Source of the DNA: Branchiostoma floridae
Taxonomy: Eukaryota; Chordata; Leptocardii; Amphioxiformes; Branchiostomatidae
Assembly (NCBI RefSeq): GCF_000003815.2
Contig: NC_049984.1
Location: 20,533,498-20,597,497 of the forward strand
Length of the DNA stretch: 64,000 nt
Direction: 5' to 3'
In this document: positions 32,432 to 44,169 of the stretch, in pieces
How the letters are laid out: every line of letters starts with the position of its first letter
How positions within the stretch are numbered: the stretch's first letter is position 1
Position numbers and translations under genes: made by a program
Notes under the pieces: model-generated
Told to the model about the DNA's origin: nothing
Database searches by the model: none
The model's input: only the letters and a program-made list of their open reading frames with translations

Positions 32432-32823
32432 GTTTAACTTTATCCAAAGTTCTGGAAATATAAGAAGTTGATTAAAAGGATTTATTTTGTATAGTTACAT
32501 GACACATGTACATGTGTTACATGGCCAGGTGGCTGCTATGCTAAGGTGGCTGCTAATACAGGTTTGACTGTACATGCTGTTCTGCAAAGCACTCCTGGGG
32601 CGAGGTACCATGTACATGTGTACTTAGCATGATAATTCATTATGAGCATCCTTCATCTACAAGTATCTTTTTTCCATACATTTATTTATAAGAGAGAAAC
32701 TCCAAAGATGTTCAAAACATTACTAAATCTGTGTTATGTGTATATATATAGTTTGTAAGTTTGTTCTTCTGCTGTCTGCTACAATGTAACAGTGAAGTGA
32801 ACGTGTCTGTCTGTCCTTCCCAG
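32432..32823 (+). other. Piezo intron 8, last part
   Basis: Holds a short copy of the GGTGGCTGCTAATACAGG / TTTGACTGTACA dispersed repeat end at 32528-32574. Otherwise nothing is recognised. Confidence 0.5.
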
Positions 32824-33090
32824 GCCTGGAGTATCACTTATCACAGCTGGCTGACATTTGTGCTGCTGATCTGGGCTTGTGTGGTTTGGATGTGTCGCAG
32901 TGCTCGCAGGATTTGCCTGCTGTCCTCTCCAGCATTTGTCTTCTATGCAGAAGTCCTGCTGGTCATTCAGTTTGTCTATGGCTTAAACTTAACTGAGGAA
33001 GAGCTGCCAACCAAGAGCAGCTCAGGTTATAACTTGGAGGAGATTGGACTGGTCAAGTACCAACATACCTGCCTGCACCTTACAGCAAAA
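32824..33090 (+). CDS. Piezo: Piezo coding exon 9 (phase 0 to 0)
   Basis: Starts AWSITYHSWLTFVLLIWACV, one of the most conserved stretches of Piezo blades, then VWMCRSARRICLLSSPAF and VFYAEVLLVIQFVYGLNL. The end (TEEELPTKSSSGYNLEEIGL) resembles the LRPELPTTLG...LRQLGL segment of PIEZO1. Acceptor CTGTCCTTCCCAG, donor AAAA/GTGAAG. Confidence 0.95.
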
Positions 33091-34205
33091 GTGAAGTATT
33101 CTTTTGTTTTGCACTATTGCATACAAGCATACATGGCTACATGTACTTGCATTCTGTTCTTTAATTGGTGCTTTTAACGGGTGCTGCCCTAACTTGGCAA
33201 GCTTTTGCTGAGCCCCAACATGTACTTCATTGCTAGCTCCCAGAAAATGGTCAGGTATTGTTGATTCAGAATGGAATTTGGACACAATTACATGTACATT
33301 GTAGTCTTGACAACATATTGTAATAAGTCATGTGTGCATGCGTGCACTGTTTATAAACCTTTTACACTCTGCGTTATGGCCTTCATGAATTATACCTTTG
33401 AATTCAATTTTTTTGCGATATTAAACAGGGTACCCCTAACTTGAATAGCTTTTGTATTTCTGCTCTCTTCCATACTTACTAAGGCTACTTCAGGCGAAGA
33501 AATACTCAGTGAAGAATCATCAATGCATGCAGATTGCATGTACATGTGTTACTTACTTCCCCTAGTATGGACTTGGTATGCAAGCCTTCCTCTACCACGC
33601 TGCACGCAATGGCTTGTCTGCTGTCTGGACACAATGCTTCACCCAGCAAACTAGCTGATAACATGAGATTCTTCAAGTTACCAGACAAACGCAGTGTCTA
33701 AACTCTTCTGCCTGTGCCTTGTCAGTAAATCACCCAGCAAACTAAAGGAATACATTCCGTCAGTTTACCGCCGTATGATAGTCCATAAAACTTGGCCCCG
33801 GTTGGCAGCTTTGGGCAGGGGGAGTACAGTGTGGAAAGATCATTGGGAGGAACACATGCAGTCTGTTTACGGCCTGAATGTAGGCTTTGTTTTTTTGCAC
33901 AGTAAGTGTCAAAGTCTGTGTAGACTGACTGACAGTAATAGGCTGTAAAACTTGGCCAAGGCATAAAATAGTAGCACCTACCAGACCCCCCTTCATTATG
34001 CAACTATATCTGAAAACCCATGGGTTGAAATTTAGTTCAGAATGCTATTTACAGTTATATGTGGTCGAGTTGTATTTCTGGACCATAAGATTGAGGTTCA
34101 GTTTGCAGTGGCTTGCATCTACGTGTAGCTATACAGAACCGGACATATTTGATGTGACATGTATTTTTTTGATATAATGAATGAATTGTTTCTTAATTTC
34201 CCCAG
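33091..34205 (+). other. Piezo intron 9
   Basis: Contains CCCTAACTTGGCAAGCTTTTG (33188-33208) and CCCCTAACTTGAATAGCTTT (33433-33452), related to CCCTAACTTGACACGCTTTT at 43522. This is a dispersed repeat of unknown type. No exon. Confidence 0.45.
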
Positions 34206-34329
34206 ATTTTGTACACCTTGATGTTCTGGTTGACACTGCGCCAGCATATCTGGGAAAAGAAGATCGTTGAAGAAGATGGTTCAGGGGAAGAGGATGCACT
34301 AACAGCCATATTCAAGCAAGAAAGTGAAG
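34206..34329 (+). CDS. Piezo: Piezo coding exon 10 (phase 0 to 1)
   Basis: Encodes ILYTLMFWLTLRQHIWEKKI then an acidic loop VEEDGSGEEDALTAIFKQESE. ILYTLMFWLTLRQ aligns with LLYTLTFWLLLRQ of PIEZO1. Donor GAAG/GTACAT. Confidence 0.93.
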
Positions 34330-35086
34330 GTACATTCAATGTCAATAGTCAGTTACTTGAGCATTGACCAGGTCAATTTACAAAATGACATTGTCTATAT
34401 CCTGATTACACATGGCATGGGTTTGTGTATTTGAAATGTTTAGGGTGTTTGGTATGTAATAAGTTCTATATTAGCTTATCAGAAACTCAGAGCAAAACCA
34501 GTCCGATTACTATTTGTGAGCCGTGTTTATTCAACCTATGCTAAACTCAAGTAACATATAATACAATGTGCTTCAATATGACTACAGCAAGTTTACAGGA
34601 TAACATTACAGGTCTAGGCATAGGATAATGATACAGAGATCTAATAATATACAGAGGGAATTGGTCTAACCCACTCGTACGCAATCCAACAGAGGGACTA
34701 GCTAATAAGCGTCCTTACTATAGTCCTGTGGGCACCAGACTGACAAATATCTTTGTACAATCTCTAAGGTCAACTAGCATAACAAAAGCTTTCCTAGCTT
34801 AGCCAATCTGGTTGGGTGCTCTCACCAGCACAACCAATCAGAGATAACTAACATGCTAATTATGCCCATATGGTCTAGACAGTCAATACCTCATTACATC
34901 ATATGTCAAAGGTCATGGCCATTACACATTTTTATGTAGTATCATATATGTGGCATGTGGGTTATTGTCTGTGTGAAACTTTGACCTGAAAATTGAAAGT
35001 GCATAATGTAAATGTTGCGTTAATTGGATGGAAATAACCTCAAACCTATATTTTTTTTACTCCATTCAGTTTTTTATTTGTTCTAC
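34330..35086 (+). other. Piezo intron 10, first part
   Basis: The stretch 34470-34920 has the feel of a dispersed element (GCAAAACCAGTCCGATTAC to ATATGTCAAAGGTCATGGCC), but no ends, coding or family were established. Confidence 0.35.
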
Positions 35087-35287
35087 TTAAGGTTTCCTCC
35101 CTAGCTAAATTGTTATTTTGACCTTCTATTGTTTTCTCATTAATGAATTAAGACAGAATTGTAGTTCTACTGAATATTGATGGGCATGAACAAATTCTAA
35201 AATATGATTTTTTGACCATATGGAAGACATTATCAAGTTTTATTGACCCTAATTTTCTAAGGGAAAATGCAGCACTTTGGTACATTT

Positions 35288-36331
35288 TTTTTTTATTTAC
35301 TTAAAGTTCACCGCAAAACAAGGCTGTTGGAGCTGTTTTGGGTTACAATACTGTATAGTGAAGAAAGATGTGTGTTAACCCTTGACTTAAACAGTTGTAG
35401 ATTGTATCCCATGGGAAAGCAGGTCCGTGGAAGCTCATTCCATAGCGAAGTTGTTCTTGGAAAAAGCTCTGAGCGTGGAACTTCCTCCTAGAAGGAGGAT
35501 TGTGGAGGAAAAAGGATGATTTGTTTCCGTGGAAGTGGCTAAACGGGTTCTTGCAGTGAAGGTTCGTATTGGAGGCACAGATGAGTGAAGTTCTGCCGAG
35601 TATTTACCATGGAAGTACCGATAGAAAAGTGCTAGGCTAGCTACATCACGCCTTTGAGACAATGGTTGTAGAGTGGCAAACAAGTCGCTGCCAACAATGT
35701 TCTTAAACCATTTTTGTACCCTGTTGAGGCAGGTCAGGGAGCTCTGGGAAGCTCCAGCCCAAATGTGACAGCAGTATTCCATTTTGGGCCTTATCTGACT
35801 CTTGTAAAGATAAAGAATGGCGGAGGGGGTCAGATATTTCCTGGAACGGTACAAGGAGCCCACCATTTTCCCAGCTTCCTTGGCAACAGATTGAATGTAA
35901 CAATTCCACTTAAGATCAGGTGTAAATTTTAGGCCCAAGAGTCGCTCAAATCAAGGGGCTTCTTTAAGTAAAGTCCCACTCATTTGGACCGGTGGCAGGT
36001 TCGGGTCAGATCTCTTATGATGAAACGAAAGAAGGTTTGTTTTTGAAGGGTTGAAGGTCACAAGCCACTTTTTACCCCATAGAACTGTATGATCAAGGTC
36101 AGCAGAGAGATTAGCTGCAAGGGAGTGGTCATTACATCTCCTGGATGTGTGGCCATATACTGAGGTGTCATCAGCATAAATGTCGACAAATGATCTGAGT
36201 ATATGATCAGGCAGATCGTTTATGTAGATTAAAAATAGTGTTGGACTGAGGATTGATCCTTGCGGTACTCCAGCATTGATGCTATGACATTCTGACTCTT
36301 GGCCGTTTATAACGACCTTCAGAGATCTGCA
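35288..36331 (-). mobile_element. 5'-truncated Jockey-like LINE inserted in the MITE
   Basis: On the - strand it runs from a mid-RT start to an A-rich tail (T-rich on +, about 35286-35297). ACAT is present on both sides (35284-35287 and 36332-36335), in agreement with a short target duplication. The insertion splits the palindromic MITE, so it is younger than that element. Confidence 0.75.
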
Positions 36332-36337
36332 GGACAT
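35435..36337 (-). pseudogene. LINE reverse transcriptase C-terminal part
   Basis: Two adjoining frames (36337-35951 and 35938-35435) give NAGVPQGSILSPTLFLIYIN, IYADDTSVYG (motif C with both catalytic Asp), TFNPSKTNLLSF, then LGLKFTPDLKW-like and SQIRPKMEYCCHIW. These are characteristic of Jockey/CR1-type LINE polymerases. It is truncated at the N-terminus and frameshifted near 35945. Confidence 0.85.
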
Positions 36338-36654
36338 ACCACTGTAATAAAACTATAATGTATGTTTTGTATAATGGTCAGAGCTACAAACATACATTTG
36401 CACATCTTGATATCTACTAATTGTCTGCAGTTATAAAAAAAAAAATTTTAATCAGACAAAAGCAGTTGACTTTCTGATAACTGCAGACAATTAGTAGATA
36501 TCAAGAATTTGGAATATGCGTTTAATATAGCTTTGATCATACTTGCCTTCCTGTAAAGCACAGTTCTGTCTAATTCATTAATGAAAAAACAATGGAAGGT
36601 CAAATGCAAATTAGCCAGGTAGGAAACCTTAAGATGTCTGTTTCTTATCATTAG

Positions 36655-36866
36655 AACACATGGGCAGTAGAACATCCAGTGAGAACCAGGAAAGGGAGGA
36701 CAGTGAGCTCATGAAACAGATGGGCAACTATGCCGTGCAGGTTTTCAGCAAGTACTGGATCTTTGTGTGTGCTGGCATGTTTCTTCTAGTCAGCCTGTCT
36801 GGCAAGGTGGTGATGTACCGCATCCTGTATATGGCACTCTTCCTGTTCTTCATTATCTGCTATCAG
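36655..36866 (+). CDS. Piezo: Piezo coding exon 11 (phase 1 to 0)
   Basis: After a polar start (HMGSRTSSENQEREDSELMK) it encodes YAVQVFSKYWIFVCAGMFLL and VSLSGKVVMYRILYMALFLF. KYWIFVCAGMF is nearly identical to KYWIYVCAGMF in vertebrate Piezo and marks another blade helix pair. Acceptor CTTATCATTAG, donor ATCAG/GTATAC. Confidence 0.95.
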
Positions 36867-37315
36867 GTATACTTCATTTTCTTACAGCGATAAAGGCTTG
36901 TCAGTGAAATGTGCAAAATAGTCATTTTCAACTAACTTTTCAGGCACACCTACTTTCCTAGGAAAAGGAATATGTCACCATTTAAGATCACCCCAAAATC
37001 TCAGCTTATTTCTTACACTAGGAAGTTTGATGCTTTGCATACATTGTACAGGTAATGTTATTGTCTTTTCTGCAACAGGCATAACTACTGGTAATGCATG
37101 TTACAACTGTTAGCTTTTTCTTCCAAAGGATTTACAGTTCTGGGCAAACTTGATATGTGCACTCATGTGAACCTACTAACATTACAGCTCGTTCTCATTC
37201 AAATGTGCAAAATGCTGTTGCCAGTCCATGTGACATTTCAGGAATCAAAGCCGCATGTTAGGGTGGATTCACATAAGTTACATGTATTTCAAATAGAATT
37301 TCTCCTTTGCTGCAG
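36867..37315 (+). other. Piezo intron 11
   Basis: Nothing but ordinary intron sequence is seen. Confidence 0.5.
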
Positions 37316-37464
37316 CTGTCGTACACAACTTGGAGACGCATAATGCGAACTTTCTGGTGGGTGGTGATAGGATACTCCATGTTTGTACTTATCCTACTCT
37401 ACACCTATCAGTTCAAGAGTGTGCCACAGTTCTGGCACAACAAGACACACATCTCATTTGAACT
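37316..37464 (+). CDS. Piezo: Piezo coding exon 12 (phase 0 to 2)
   Basis: Encodes LSYTTWRRIMRTFWWVVIGY, SMFVLILLYTYQFKSVPQFW and HNKTHISFE. TFWWVVIGYSMFVLILLYTYQF aligns with the AFWWLVVAYTMLVLIAVYTF region of PIEZO1. NKT is a sequon near the expected external turn. Donor GAACT/GTAAGT. Confidence 0.93.
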
Positions 37465-37756
37465 GTAAGTATGTCTTTCTTCCTGCCATTCTATGTATTG
37501 TTCAACATAGCAATGAGACAGATTACAGATTACCCCTGTTAAAGATAATGGTCTTGTGATGCAATGTAACAGAGAAATTTCTAGCAACAGTAAGTTGGCT
37601 GTCAGCATTGAAACAAATTTTTAGCTTTATAGTATACTAGTATGTAAACTACCAGAACAGATGAACTTTCATGCTTATTTAAGATCTTGATTTAAAGGAA
37701 AGCATCAGAAGATCTGAAATTCATTACTTTTTAGTAGTTTACTTCTTAAAAAGTTT

Positions 37757-37858
37757 ATCTCTCTCCCTCTCTCCCGCCGCGATTGGCAATGACATAATGG
37801 TTTCTCAGAACTGACAAACCATCATGTCATTGCCGATCGCAGCAGGAGAGAGGGAGAG
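37757..37858. mobile_element. 100-bp hairpin element in intron 12
   Basis: Inverted arms CTCTCCCTCTCTCCCGCCGC / GATTGGCAATGACAT and ATGTCATTGCCGATCGCAGC / AGGAGAGAGGGAGAG enclose an 11-base loop. Probably a miniature inverted-repeat element. No target duplication was identified. Confidence 0.65.
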
Positions 37859-38009
37859 CACGAAGTTCAAACATGTCTACAGGGTAATATGTGGTGGATT
37901 AATGTAAAAGTTGACATAAATCAACTTTTTAATGAGTTTGGAAAATAAAGAATTTCATATCTGCATTCCTTTAATGATTACCAAGAAGGCTATGTAATGT
38001 GTTGTACAG

Positions 38010-38186
38010 TCTTGAGGATTTGGGGATGGAACAGTATAGCACCGTGGAGCTGTTTCAGAAGATGCTGGCCCCCACAACATTTCTGGTGGTCTGTATTCTC
38101 CAACTGCACTTCTTTCACCATCGTTTTTTGGAGATCACCAAGATTGACCCAGAAGATGATGAAGACCTGGGACAGGATAGTGGCAT
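38010..38186 (+). CDS. Piezo: Piezo coding exon 13 (phase 2 to 2)
   Basis: Encodes LEDLGMEQYSTVELFQKMLA, PTTFLVVCILQLHFFHHRFL and the acidic start of a cytosolic loop EITKIDPEDDEDLGQDSG. DLGMEQYS and CILQLHFFH match DLGLEQFS and CILQLHYFH of vertebrate PIEZO1. Donor GGCAT/GTATGT, phase 2. Confidence 0.94.
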
Positions 38187-38377
38187 GTATGTCAGGCTTT
38201 TAATTACGACCTAATCTGAAGTTTTTTTATCTATATGTCACAGAGGCAGCACAAAAAAATTTTGATAGGGGGGAACTATTGCTGACCTTATTTTCAGTAC
38301 AAGTTTTTTTTAATTTTCAAATCGTGACCCCTGAAATGCTATTTCCTGCATTTTGCAGGGGAAAACGTAAGCAAAAC

Positions 38378-40360
38378 AAGAGTTCGTAGACCTCAGGCCT
38401 GCATGAAATGTATTGGGTTTCTGTAGACCTATTGTGTATTTTTGCCTTTTGTCTGTGGTACGTGGTTGGAAAAATGAGCTTTTTACTGTGTTGGNNNNNN
38501 NNNNNNNNNNNNNNNNNNNNNNNNNNNNNNNNNNNNNNNNNNNNNNNNNNNNNNNNNNNNNNNNNNNNNNNNNNNNNNNNNNNNNNNNNNNNNNNNNNNN
38601 NNNNNNNNNNNNNNNNNNNNNNNNNNNNNNNNNNNNNNNNNNNNNNNNNNNNNNNNNNNNNNNNNNNNNNNNNNNNNNNNNNNNNNNNNNNNNNNNNNNN
38701 NNNNNNNNNNNNNNNNNNNNNNNNNNNNNNNNNNNNNNNNNNNNNNNNNNNNNNNNNNNNNNNNNNNNNNNNNNNNNNNNNNNNNNNNNNNNNNNNNNNN
38801 NNNNNNNNNNGTTACTCGCATAATTTGACCAATGATACTTTTATCTGTAGTTCCATAGACATTAGACAACATGAATAGTGGTAGCCCCCATGCAGCAGCA
38901 ACAGTTAGTCCCCAGGGTGGTATGATATTTTCATTCAATCCATCCAACCCAAACCTAAATCTCCTGTAGTATCTAAGCCAAATTTAACAGCATAATTTAC
39001 TATGAAAAATGTCCTTGTCAATCCCATTTATAGATGGCAAGCTGCTGGCAATGGAAGCTTTGAAAAGTTCAGAAGCTGTTGTAGTCAAAGCAAACACCCA
39101 GCAAACATCCCCGCAAACCAATGAGCAGTAGCTTAGAAGGGGAATTTCATCATATATTTGCCGCGACAAAATGCAACAAATGATACTGAATTTAAAACAG
39201 AACAAAGCTAAGCCTCCACCACTTAACCCTGCCTGTACCATAGATTAAGCAGGCCCAAAAACCAAGCGAATATGACTAGCCCAAAACAACAAATTACCTG
39301 TATACAGTATGGAAATGGCATTACCAAAGAAACAAAAAGAAACACAGGACAAATCATACACATACCTTTCTCTTATGCCCACACTCTATACAGTTCTCCT
39401 CCACATTAGAAAATTGCATCTTCTTCTGTTTAAGTTCAAGTTCAACCATGATTGCCAACAGGGTAAGGAACTTGTACCGGAACTTAAAACTCAGTACTAT
39501 ACAGCTCTAGAAACACCACAAAGAGTAATAAGCAAACTCCAATTATACCTGACCAACAGATATATAATCTTGTACACTCCCGTCATCTGGCAAACTGTCA
39601 GTGCCACTAAGTAACCTGATACATTGAAGGTGGCCCAGGCCAGATGATGGTTCTACACCCAACCGTAATCTGTTTTTAAAACCAAGCAGATATTGGGAGG
39701 ATGCCCCAACCACACTAAAACAGGGTCAACCTATACAGTATCAAGTTCAAGCACTAGGAGGCCCAAAATCAAACCTGACCACCAGGACACCACAAACAAC
39801 TCACGTACCAAATGGCAACACAATGGCACCTTGCGTTCCGGAGATACAGCGCACGCCCCGTGCCCGCACAAAAGGTAACCTAAAATGTCAAGTTCAAGCA
39901 CCAAGGGCGCCAAAATCAAAATTGAGCATTATTCAGCCACCGCCGACACATGTGCCAAATATCATCGCGCCAGCACCAGCCGTTCAGAAGATATAACTCC
40001 GGAAACACCCCTCCCGGACACAAAATTCGACCTGCCGGGTCAAGTTCAAACGCGACAAGTCAATCCTAGGCAACAGGCAACAACCCCCCACCCATGCACC
40101 AAAAATCGTCGCAATCGCGCGTATCGTTCCGGACACACAGCGCCAAAAGTGCCCCCAAAACACCAAAAATGCCACCTTCAATGTCAAGGTCAAGCGCCAG
40201 GAGGCCCAAAATCAAACCTGAGTGTTAGGCTACCACCCCCAACCCATGTACCAAAAATCGTCGTGCTCGCACCATCCGTTCACGAGATACAGCGCCCTAC
40301 ATCCCCGGCTACCGAAAAGTTTCCACCAGCATCAAAACCATACCTGCATACATGCAGGTA
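38378..40360 (+). repeat. 2-kb dispersed repeat, copy in intron 13
   Basis: Same element as 24664-26745, same orientation, with only scattered base changes, a small deletion near 40060 and an N gap (38495-38810). It ends in the hairpin CCTGCATACATGCAGG at 40343-40358. The very high similarity indicates recent movement or duplication within the gene. Confidence 0.85.
38495..38810. other. Assembly gap within the repeat
   Basis: 316 N bases. The matching stretch of the other copy (24783-25094) is 312 bases, so the hidden sequence is very probably repeat rather than a missing exon. Confidence 0.85.
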
Positions 40361-40407
40361 ATGAGTACTGTTGTATGAGTATGGTTGAGTAGAAAAATTC
40401 TCCTTTA

Positions 40408-40758
40408 GGCCACACCAATTTAATTTCTTGGTTCACAGATTTTTTCATAAAAAAAAAATATGGAGCGAGAGGGCGAAATAGAAATAAAAATAAAAATTGT
40501 AAAACGGTTGGGGTAAAGGTAAGGGCTAATCCAAAAAGTTTTCAGCTTGAAAAAAGTACAAAAACACTATTATTGTACAGTAACAGCACCTGTACCCACA
40601 CTTTAAGGAGCTTATAATATAAAGGCCAATTTGCTACACCAGAAAGTTTGGCTTCATTAATGGTGAAAATTTGCTGAGTGGTAATTTTTGTTTTTAATTT
40701 TTTTCCAAAAAATAGGAGCGAGCGAATCCATGAACCAAGAAATTAAATTGGTGTGGCC
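40408..40758 (-). mobile_element. Harbinger/Tourist-type MITE, copy 2
   Basis: Inverted ends GGCCACACCAATTTAATTTC...ATTAAATTGGTGTGGCC with TTA on both sides (40405-40407, 40759-40761). The interior is the reverse complement of copy 1 (14719-15085). 351 bp. Confidence 0.85.
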
Positions 40759-40784
40759 TTACCTTAAAAAAAAGTTATACTCTA

Positions 40785-41345
40785 CCAATTTTTTTCTAAT
40801 TCTAACAAATTATTTTCTGAAGTTTTTTTTTGAGCGACAACCCATGCCTCCCAAGATACATTTTGTATTTTCATTGCAAGGGAGGACTGGAGAAATTTTG
40901 AAGTCTGCCTTACGAAATGCCATTTCCTGCATTTGCCCTCGGGCATGATTTTGCAAATAAACATTAAATTCGACAAGCACATTTTGTTTGTAAGCAAAGC
41001 TAAGCTTGATACTAAGATTTCTATAAGTGAAAAAAGTTTTTGAGGGCAATACTACCACAACATATTATCACACATGTGAGCCTTCACAACGGCGGTCTGA
41101 AGAAATTTTGAAATCTGGACCCTCTGACGCATGTTGCTTTAATGTACATGTATACTAAGCTAAGTTTGATACTAAAATTTCTAACTGCAAAAAATGTTTT
41201 TGAGAGCGATGCTCCCATAACATTCTTCCATCATGTCCAGCGTTGAAGGCACGAGCTGTCACAACTGAGGTCCGGAGAAATTTTGAAATCTGAACCCTCT
41301 GAAATGCTATTTCCTGCATTTTTAGGGGCAAATTTTGCCGGGAGA
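40785..41345. repeat. Array of GAAATTTTGAAATCTG...ATTTCCTGCATTT blocks
   Basis: Three copies at about 40889, 41104 and 41277, spaced 170-215 bp, of a block also seen at 9292, 9600 and 38325. Between them is a GAGGGCAATACTACCAC-like segment. 40937-40966 holds a LINE 3' end piece (GGGCATGATTTTGCAAATAA). Confidence 0.6.
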
Positions 41346-42387
41346 CCAGCTGGGTTTAATGAGATTTCCATTAATGAAAAAGTAGGGTTCAGCTTGATAT
41401 TTTTCATGTTTAATTTAGGAGTTTGGGCTCTCAGTATGACACCAAAATCTGGTCAGCTATTAAAAGGACGGAGAGGAAGGATTAGAATTCAGGGTCAACC
41501 TCCGTACTGTTTTGGGACATACATTTGGAAAGTTGAGATTATGCAAAATTCAAATAAGATAAACTTGATAATAACTTTCATGAATAGTCATGTTGAAAAT
41601 CTTCCTGCAGGAATTCCTTTAGTTTAGGTCTGGTCATCAGAGGATCGGGTCAAAAATTTTTCCTAGTACTGTTTTTTCCCTCGAAAAACCCATAGTCACT
41701 TGACTGTTTTGTGAAGCTTATCCTGACTACTGTTAGCGAGAAAATGTGGCGGAATCTAAAGCAAAATCATACGGTGCAGTACATCAAAAGCAGGTCCATA
41801 ATTATGGAGATATTTGATTCAGAAAGGGATTATTGTTGAAAAGACAGAAGATTCTGAAGAGGTAATTTCGCGAAAGTCAGGTGTATAAAGCTATCTCAAA
41901 AGCAATCATCTATCAGAAAATAGCACTCTCTTCTGGAGTGGGATGCCCATTTAAGTGTCCCATATCATCCCCTAGCCTCTGTTGAAGTCTTCAATGAGGG
42001 CCAATTTTTATTTTAGTCTGACTTGAGACCTACGGTCACTTGTTGGCTATTTTGTTAGTCACACCTGGGAGCTTCACAGTCTTTGGCTGTGCCTATAAAT
42101 ATCAGTAAGGCAGGCTGTGGACATTATTGTTGTCTCACCATGATACATTCTATTCTGAACCCTGTCATAGGTCTGGCAGGAAAGTCGCAGAGGAAGATTT
42201 AATGGCTGTGCTACAAAGGAAAAAATGTGAGTAAGCCTGAACTTGGAGCTAATTTGCTCTTTGGAAGAAAATCGAAGCCTCATTTACATGTTTTATGAGG
42301 AAATGTTACAATAAACTCCATTGCTAAGATGAGACTTTTATTTTCTCTTACCAGAATGTTTTTATCAATTCAGAGCCAAGCAATATA
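41346..42387 (+). other. Piezo intron 13, no gene seen
   Basis: A 114-codon frame (41283-41627) has no recognisable product and overlaps repeat. Nothing else is supported. Confidence 0.4.
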
Positions 42388-42525
42388 ACGGGGGCCGCCC
42401 TAAGATGCTTCACTTTTTTGCGCGCTCGAACTCACGGCGCTCCATCACTAGTTGCCAAAGAGTGGTCAAGTTTTGATCAATGAATTTTTAAAACATTCAT
42501 CTAAAGACCATGCTTGGATAAGGAA

Positions 42526-43413
42526 TAACATCCATTGGCATAATACCGGTCGGTTTACTGCAATTTCTCAAGCAATGCTAATTTGGCAAATGATCAACGC
42601 ATCATTTTCTCCAGTTACATGTTGCTGTTACAGCTTACCCTTGCCACTTCTTCTGTGTAAATTATTTTGTCTCTCTGGTCCTGCTAAAAACATAATATCG
42701 TAATTGGAACACACCGCGGAATTGCACGGAGAACGGGCGCGTGGTTGGAAGGGGGTGCACTATACCGGCCGAACGAAACACAGCACAATTAACTGCCGCT
42801 ATGTACCTTTATACATCCTCTGTTGTTCCTTTCTTTCCTGTTAGTAGTTGCACAAAACAAAAATCTGCATGAGCATACAAAAAGTCATGAGAAAATGGGC
42901 GTATACTGACAAGAATTTTCATTTAATTTTGGTCCGTCACAACCGCTATGACGTAAAACTTGACTGCTGGCCGTAGCATTAAAAATGGCGGGAAAATGGC
43001 GGTGTACGTTCAATTTGACCCATTCAGCCGTAGATCCGGGCGATAATGCAACGGTTCCTCACACTTTTACACGAGTTGTAGGTCACCAAAAGAAATTCAA
43101 GATTGCTGTTGAATCATGCTCGTCTTGTGCCGTGAGCACATGTGATTATTATCTACAAATCTGGCGATGAACGTGACAGTGTGTTTGTACCACGACGAGC
43201 TCGCCTGCCCCGAAAATGACCTGAAAACTTTTGGCCTTGTTGTCTTCGAATGCATTGTTATCGATGCTTTGTAAATTATGTATTGGACACCTAGATGTCT
43301 GAAGTGTGCATACCTCAGAAATAACTATTGTTGCATGTGTAGATCTCTTTAAGTTCCACTATTTTTAATCGACCGGTATAAGGCTTATGACCGGTATTAT
43401 GCCAATGCATGTT
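42526..43413. mobile_element. MITE with GGCATAATACCGGTC ends, copy A
   Basis: Inverted ends of about 26 bp: TAACATCCATTGGCATAATA ... / TATTATGCCAATGCATGTTA. The whole interior is repeated in opposite orientation at 48852-49710 with moderate divergence. Confidence 0.78.
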
Positions 43414-44169
43414 ACATTCATACGGTTCATGAACCCTTCACCCTTGGCGGTACAATTGGCAAACGCTGAGGACGTTATCGTGAATATAAATTCCGATTTT
43501 GAACTGCATTAGACAGTGCGCCCTAACTTGACACGCTTTTGTAATTTGCTCTCTTCGGAAGCTGGTGACCAATTTAGATAAACATAAATAAAGATTCTAA
43601 TTCTATGATTTATTAGCTTTCTTTTGACAGTAGAACTGTGATTGTGCGTGCTTCTTGTCTCCCGCGAGGAGGGCTGAATCTATCACAGTCCAGGTCGTGT
43701 TTCATGGGAAATGGGCGAAATGCACTGAATGCGGCGGCCCAACTAACAAAATCATTACGAAAAGCGACATCGCCAAAATCACAAAAAAAACTCTGTGTAC
43801 CATTGGGAAACATATTTCACATTTTCATAGACGGTACGAATCATTTGTTAGAGTAACAAATCTTTGGGGCGTTCGCTCGTCTGCCACCTGCGGGGCCACG
43901 CTCCCTGGGGAAAACAACGGCGGTGATGCTTAAGTTGTTTTTACTATGGCCAGTCTTCTACTAAACAAACATTTGAAGACCAATATTTGTAGTGTTTTGC
44001 GAAGCTTTATTTCTTATGTGTATGACAGTTGTGTGTCTGTTTTTAACAGGTTGTATATTTAGGGCCACGAGCCACCAATACCTAGTAACAGGTGACCACA
44101 GCAATTCGGTGCTACCAACATTATTGTGAAAAGTCTGTCTTCAAAAAAAAAGGGAAGTGAATATGTGTA

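Larger units (their letters stand above)
35087..36632. mobile_element. TTAA-flanked foldback MITE, copy 2, split by a LINE
   Basis: Ends GGTTTCCTCCCTAGCTAAAT and AATTAGCCAGGTAGGAAACC lie between TTAA repeats (35087-35090 and 36629-36632). The internal text (TTTTGACCTTCTATTGTTTT, GCACTTTGGTACAT) matches copy 1 at 31779-32427. A LINE fragment (35288-36331) interrupts it between GGTACAT and ACCACTGTAATAAAAC. Confidence 0.78.

Noticed and set aside
34470-34920. A solo LTR
   Set aside because: No TG...CA ends, no target duplication and no second copy in the window.
38408-38947. Open frames of 136-156 codons across the N gap
   Set aside because: Most of each frame is unknown bases, and the flanks belong to a dispersed repeat.
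43655-43933. 92-codon frame with Cys/His pairs, possible zinc finger
   Set aside because: The spacing does not fit a known finger and it lies in a non-autonomous DNA element.
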